In this document: positions 59,406 to 64,000 of the stretch, in pieces | Layout of the letters: every line of letters starts with the position of its first letter | Position numbering within the stretch: position 1 is the stretch's first letter | Notes under the pieces: model-generated | What the model was told of the DNA's origin: nothing | Databases searched by the model: none | Seen by the model: only the letters and a program-made list of their open reading frames with translations | Program-made: the position numbers and the translations under genes | From: Orientallactaga sibirica | Lineage: Eukaryota > Chordata > Mammalia > Rodentia > Dipodidae | Assembly (NCBI GenBank): GCA_036365145.1 | Contig: JAEOAD010000024.1 | Location: 12,667,501 to 12,731,500 of the forward strand | Reading direction: 5' to 3' | DNA length: 64,000 nucleotides

Positions 59406-59999
59406 TATTTATTACCTTTCTTAAACCTCTATTACATGGGTTTCAATTAATTCAAGTTTTCAGTTTTAAAAAATTAATCAATGAACCTAACAAATATGGA
59501 ACAAGAACTCTTAAATAGTCTCAGACATTGAAAATAGGAAGGTAGTTGTAGCTAAAATAGTTAATTTTAGATTCGATGTTAGGTATATATTCTAATATAC
59601 GTGCATCTCAAATTAACCAATCAGAATGCATTATCTTAGCTTATGAACTAGTACATGTTAGCCAATGCTTAGCTCATTCTATTCCCCATAGGAATGAAAA
59701 TGAAAAATAATGAAACCTTAATTTAAATGCCTAAAGAGTTTATATAAACTTTTACATTCCCTACCATTTTAAAAGCATATAATTTGGCGTGACATTTTTG
59801 TGTTAACAATATAAAAATAGCTTTGAAAGATAAAATTCAGAGAATTTGAAGTTCAGTAAAGAACAGAAAAAAACCTTAAAATCAAAATATTTAACGAAAT
59901 GTGGAAGGCTCACCTGAACCTACTTAGAAGGCATGTTTCAAGCTAATATTGTCAGACAAGGATTCAAACGGAGACAATTTACAACCTGTGAGAGTTTCA
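59403..59999. other. AT-rich non-coding DNA
   Basis: Nothing recognised. Confidence 0.45.
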
Positions 60000-60320
60000 T
60001 CTCTATTGTATTTTGTTATGCTGCTAACACAATGCTATTTAAATGACTATTTTATTTGATTGACAAAGGCAATTGTAGGAAACAATTGAATAAAATAGCT
60101 TGAGTAGGTAAAATAATACTGATTGATAGTCAAATAGCAAATTGTTCTTAAAATAACAACTGCTTGGTTGCACATTAAGCTAATTTGCAAATGCTACTTA
60201 CATTTCAGAAACAAAACATCAAGTGAGAAACAATAAAGCATATTATGTTTTTGTGTGCTGGTGAATCACACATAGTAAAGCGCCAAAGAGAAGAGTGATT
60301 TATGCTCGGATCCTGCCAAC
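60000..60320. promoter_or_regulatory. Candidate enhancer with TALE, SOX/TCF and AATT motifs
   Basis: TGATTGACA at 60057-60065 (PBX-PREP/MEIS composite) overlaps ACAAAG at 60063-60068 (SOX/TCF). Nearby are CAATTGTAGGAAACAATTG and the palindrome ATTTGCAAAT at 60183-60192. The block is repeat-free. Function is inference. Confidence 0.32.
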
Positions 60321-63045
60321 ACTTTAATCTATATAGGGTGTCACATCTCAGGGGACTGGGGGGGGGGTAGTAAGTGAGGCAAAAAGAGGGTGACTGATAT
60401 CTGTGTCACTAATTTACACGTAACTATGATGAAGTGTTATGCATTAGACAGAAAACAACAGCAGACATGAGCTACTAAAATGATTATTTTAAAATTCTAC
60501 TTCAAATGTTAAAAATTGTGTATAAAGAAACTTGGGGGAAAGGCTGTTTTGTTGTTTATTTTAGATAATATTTGAGGCTTCACAAAATAAAATATCATCT
60601 TTGAACATCATATTTCTTTCCTCGGAGCATTCAATAATAAAGTGTAGAGTTCAGGAAGTAAAACATCTACCTCACCATATGTACTTTCTACAATTACTAC
60701 TATGAAATTACTGGATAAATTTCAAGTGGAGAAGACATTTAAAAGATAGTATCCATATAAGTCAAGAACATTTAGTCTTTAGTATAGTCTGGCAAATGTT
60801 AATCATAGATTGAATAGTCTCATATTCCATTTATACTATAATTCTCTAACATTTTAAACTAGAAAGATATAAGTTATGGAACCAAACTAACTTTCATATT
60901 TCAGCTTAAGTTTTCAAATCTTATCATTTTCTTTTTGAAATGTTACAAAATGAGACACTTGGCTTTAAAGGAACTGTTAATCTACTGTCATACAAACACT
61001 TCAAATACAAACACTTCAAAAGAATAGTCGCTTTATAAGAAGTAATTCTTAAATTTTCTATGTGCCAAATGTCATAATTATCTGTTAGAAGTGAGCAGTC
61101 TGGATCTGTGTTGAAAATCCTTCTATCAAAACATAAGGCCAGTGTCACTGAAAGGCAGGCAACAGGGACATACTAAATAAATACAGTTTCAGCTCTCAAT
61201 CTCTATTTAAACTTTTAACAAGAAAAATAAAGACAAGAACTGGAAAAAGTTGTCCTTCTTACACTAAAATTCTATACAGATACCAACACTGGAAGATAAA
61301 AGGCTTGACAGATCATTAAATTTTCTGTTCATGGATAGTTTAACTAATGACAAAAGGATACTATGTGTGAATATATGTATATGCATATTGAATGTCAGAT
61401 AAAATTTACTGAAATTTATTTAAGTTAAAATCTCCACAAATGTAGGTCCTTAAAGAAGCTACATCACAATCTGGTTTGAAAGACAGGGAGATCACGTCAT
61501 CTTCTGAGGGCAGTCAAAGCTATAAACATTTTAGATAACATAATGCAAGTCACTTTTTATGTTGTGAATTAAACAGAAAAAAAAATCAAACTTTAACCCA
61601 GATCTACAAACAAGCAATTGACTGATACAAACAGACTTGTCCATGTACATAATTACTTTTCTTTTGTTGTTGTTGTTACTTAATGGTCAGCAGTTAATTA
61701 ACTGACCTCTGTTACAACAGCCCAGTTCATGCAACTAATGTTTAGTTTTCAAATAATAATTGGAGGAAGCTGATCAAGGGCAGACTTTGCTTTCTGACAA
61801 CTTTTACATGTATTTCTTTAATTCTTTCTTGGTTTGAGATCTATACTTTTTAGCATTGCTATCTAGCTGGAGGTAGTCTCTTTTTTCCATCTTCTTGTGG
61901 TAATGACAGATGGCTTCAACATTTACTCTAATTTTCATAGATACCTTACGAATACAATAGCCCCAAGCAAATTATATCAACTCTAACATTTGCTACTGGG
62001 TCACTGAGTCACTCTGAGCAAGTTTATGAACATTTATTTTCCTTAACACCACCTTTGTTCCTCAGATTATTTAAATATTGCTTAAAGTCATCATTACATG
62101 TTCACAAAACAGATAGCTTTGTGTGATAAGATATTCAAAACACTCACTATATATACATGTACAGCATGTATATACAGACATACATATAACTATAACTTTA
62201 TATAGTTTCCCTTCTTATGCTATGCATAAATTATTCCTTTAGTCTGTTAAGTAGCTTAAGCAGAATGAAACTAGGATGAAACAAATCAATAGATCTAGGT
62301 GAATAAAAACACTCTTAATAGCAAGGACATCAATTGGACATGGGTGAAAAATAATTTTAAATTTTCAAATTCAAGATACAAAATATCTAAACTATGGCTT
62401 TCAAACTCAAGAAAAGACTTATACTTGTTATTACCTTTAAGAATAACAATGCATTATAATACAAACTATGTATTTTTGGTGAGAGGGAATTCAATTTTGA
62501 TTATATTATTTCTTTAGCCAGTGGCAGGGTTCATAGAACCTGTATAGGTTTCCTCTCATATATTCTCAGGTTTGTGACTACATTTCCATACACTCAAATG
62601 TGAGCAAGCTTTTTTAGTTGATATAAGATCAAAAATCAATAGTAAGCCAACAAACTCCCCGTACTCAAGACTAAGTTGAAATAGGATCTTAGAACACCAC
62701 ATTTAATTGCAAAGTATTGAGGCCATGTGAAATATAATTAGAGTACCAATGAAATATGTTTGAAGGGATAAACAGTTCCACTGGATTTAACTTATCTTGG
62801 CCCTGCAAGTTTAAACTCCAGAGCTCTTGGAAACCTCAGGGGGGGGGGGGGGAAGAAAAGGAAAAAAAAAATGGAAGGAAAGGAAAAAGGAAACTGTAAA
62901 AAAACTGGTTAGTAACTTTTCAACTAATCAATCACATGAGGAGGTGTTCAAATCAAAGACAAAAATTCAGAAAACAAAAGATTAAGTTTTACACTGATTA
63001 GAACTTTAGTTATCGTGTCCGTTAAAAGAACTTTCTCAATAAATT
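60321..63045. other. AT-rich unique DNA
   Basis: A G run at 60357-60368, and a polypurine stretch at 62838-62893 starting with 14 G. Otherwise no gene or repeat recognised in 2.7 kb. Confidence 0.45.
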
Positions 63046-63097
63046 GTGTATGTATGTATGTATGTATGTATGTATGTATGTATGTATGTATGTATGT
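63046..63097. repeat. (TATG)n microsatellite
   Basis: About 13 tetranucleotide units; the frames on both strands reading YVCM and HTYI repeats are artefacts. Confidence 0.97.
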
Positions 63098-63434
63098 GTG
63101 CACGCGCGCCAAAATGGCCACGCATAACCAGGACAAGGTGTACCACAGAGACCGTTCTGGGAGGATTCCGAGAAGAGAGGTTATTTCATCAGTAAAGGAA
63201 AAACTATCATCTCAGTTCATAAGGTAGTCAATTGATTAAGGCTCTTCGCTGAACTGGCTTCCAAAGCTACCTTGCATGGGTCTTAACAACTAAAGAAGGA
63301 TATTCTGCCTATAGATTTTGGTCAAATTGTTTTCTGGACCATCAAAGACTGAGTTCATAAATGACCTTTAGTGTTCTCGATGCCCACCCATCATCCCTAT
63401 TGCCACCTGTCTATACACCCGGGCCTGTGTGGAC

Positions 63435-63437
<3 letters not shown>

Positions 63438-63470
<33 letters not shown>
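63438..63470. repeat. (AC)n microsatellite
   Basis: Sixteen AC units followed by CGTGCGAGCGAGC. Confidence 0.97.
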
Positions 63471-63474
<4 letters not shown>

Positions 63475-63579
63475 AGCGAGCTTTCAAATAGTGGAAGGAA
63501 GGTTTAAAATCCAAACACGCACCCATTCCCCATGGAGAAAGAAAAATCAACATGGAAAAGAATTTCTGATTAGGTCAGG

Positions 63580-64000
63580 ATAGGAAATTTGCGGGGATGG
63601 ATGGAGTGCCAGTTTTTCCATTGTATAACCTTTTGTGGCCCGGGGGAGGACTCCTTCTTCAAGGAAATTTCTAGCGGCTTTTAGGCCCCCATTTCCTACA
63701 ACCTTTACCTCTTGCCTCTTCCAATTACATTCCCTCGCTCAGTATTTAAACTTGTTTTGAGGGTGCCCCATGTTTCTGCTCAGATTCTGCGCCTAGTTCC
63801 CACGTGCCTGCTTGGGGTCTCCAACTTTCCCTACTTGGGTTCTCCCAGAATCGCTGAACTCCCCCCCCCCCCGCCCCATCTCCCCAGCGTCCCTGAATCC
63901 AGCGGTACGAGCTGAACTGTGAAGCTGGTGGGATGCACATTTCTACCCCGAAACTGAGGAGTTGCCCCACTCCCGCCCCCTCTCGGTAGATCCTCCCCCA
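63580..64000. promoter_or_regulatory. GC-rising, CpG-bearing end: possible promoter approach
   Basis: I count 10 CpGs in 63781-64000, against almost none over comparable stretches earlier. There is an E-box CACGTG (63802-63807), a TATTTAAA TATA-like box (63742-63749), a C run (63860-63872) and GCCCC/CCGCCCC GC-box-like sequence. The frames here (63712-63915, 63746-63970) show no recognisable protein. Direction of any transcript is unknown. Confidence 0.35.

Noticed and set aside
63712..63970. Proline-rich frames in the GC-rich end
   Set aside because: They result from the C run and GC-rich promoter-like sequence; start codons are non-ATG or poorly placed, and they overlap on opposite strands.

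Overview
The window reads as ordinary mammalian, specifically rodent, nuclear DNA. It is AT-rich, has almost no CpG until the last kilobase, and contains dozens of retroposons. The commonest are a tRNA-derived SINE with a B2-like head (GGCTGGAGAGATGGCTTAGC) and a B1 SINE of 7SL origin with a diverged right half (GAGACTACATAGT...). Both are accompanied by simple repeats, solo LTRs of ERVL-MaLR type and old L1 and MIR fragments. From memory of the families, this B1 variant together with a DIP/B2-like tRNA SINE fits jerboas and relatives (Dipodoidea, for example Jaculus) better than mouse or rat. The species call is inference.

I find no intact protein-coding gene, no convincing exon and no RNA gene. 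All open frames are short and fall in repeats or unique non-coding sequence. The one clearly recognisable coding-derived segment is a dead processed copy of ribosomal protein L21 (RPL21) at 8020-8530. A poly(T) with an AATAAA on the minus strand at 944-1080 looks like the 3' end of another, unidentified processed transcript.

Layout. 1-12 kb: unique AT-rich DNA with SINEs, a large CA/TA/GA microsatellite and the RPL21 pseudogene. 13.0-13.6 kb: a repeat-free block with clustered PBX/MEIS-like sites. 14-24 kb: SINEs, an L1 fragment and a long L1 3'-UTR-like piece (22.9-24.0 kb). 24-33 kb: mostly repeat-poor unique sequence. 33-47 kb: the repeat-dense part, with a MIR, five MaLR-type LTRs (one inserted cleanly into a SINE), many SINEs and a long TTTC tract. 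47-63 kb: repeat-poorer DNA with several blocks that look like conserved non-coding elements (octamer, homeodomain and SOX/TCF-like motifs). 63.1-64.0 kb: GC and CpG rise sharply, as at the approach to a promoter or CpG island beyond the right edge.

The whole suggests intergenic or deep intronic DNA, possibly a gene desert next to a regulated gene lying to the right. No new multi-gene system is visible. The most interesting items are a SINE subtype with an enlarged middle and a different 3' tail, a clean LTR-in-SINE nesting, a pseudogene poly(A) tail apparently turned into a TA microsatellite, and the enhancer-like blocks. Conservation, which would decide the last point, could not be tested here.
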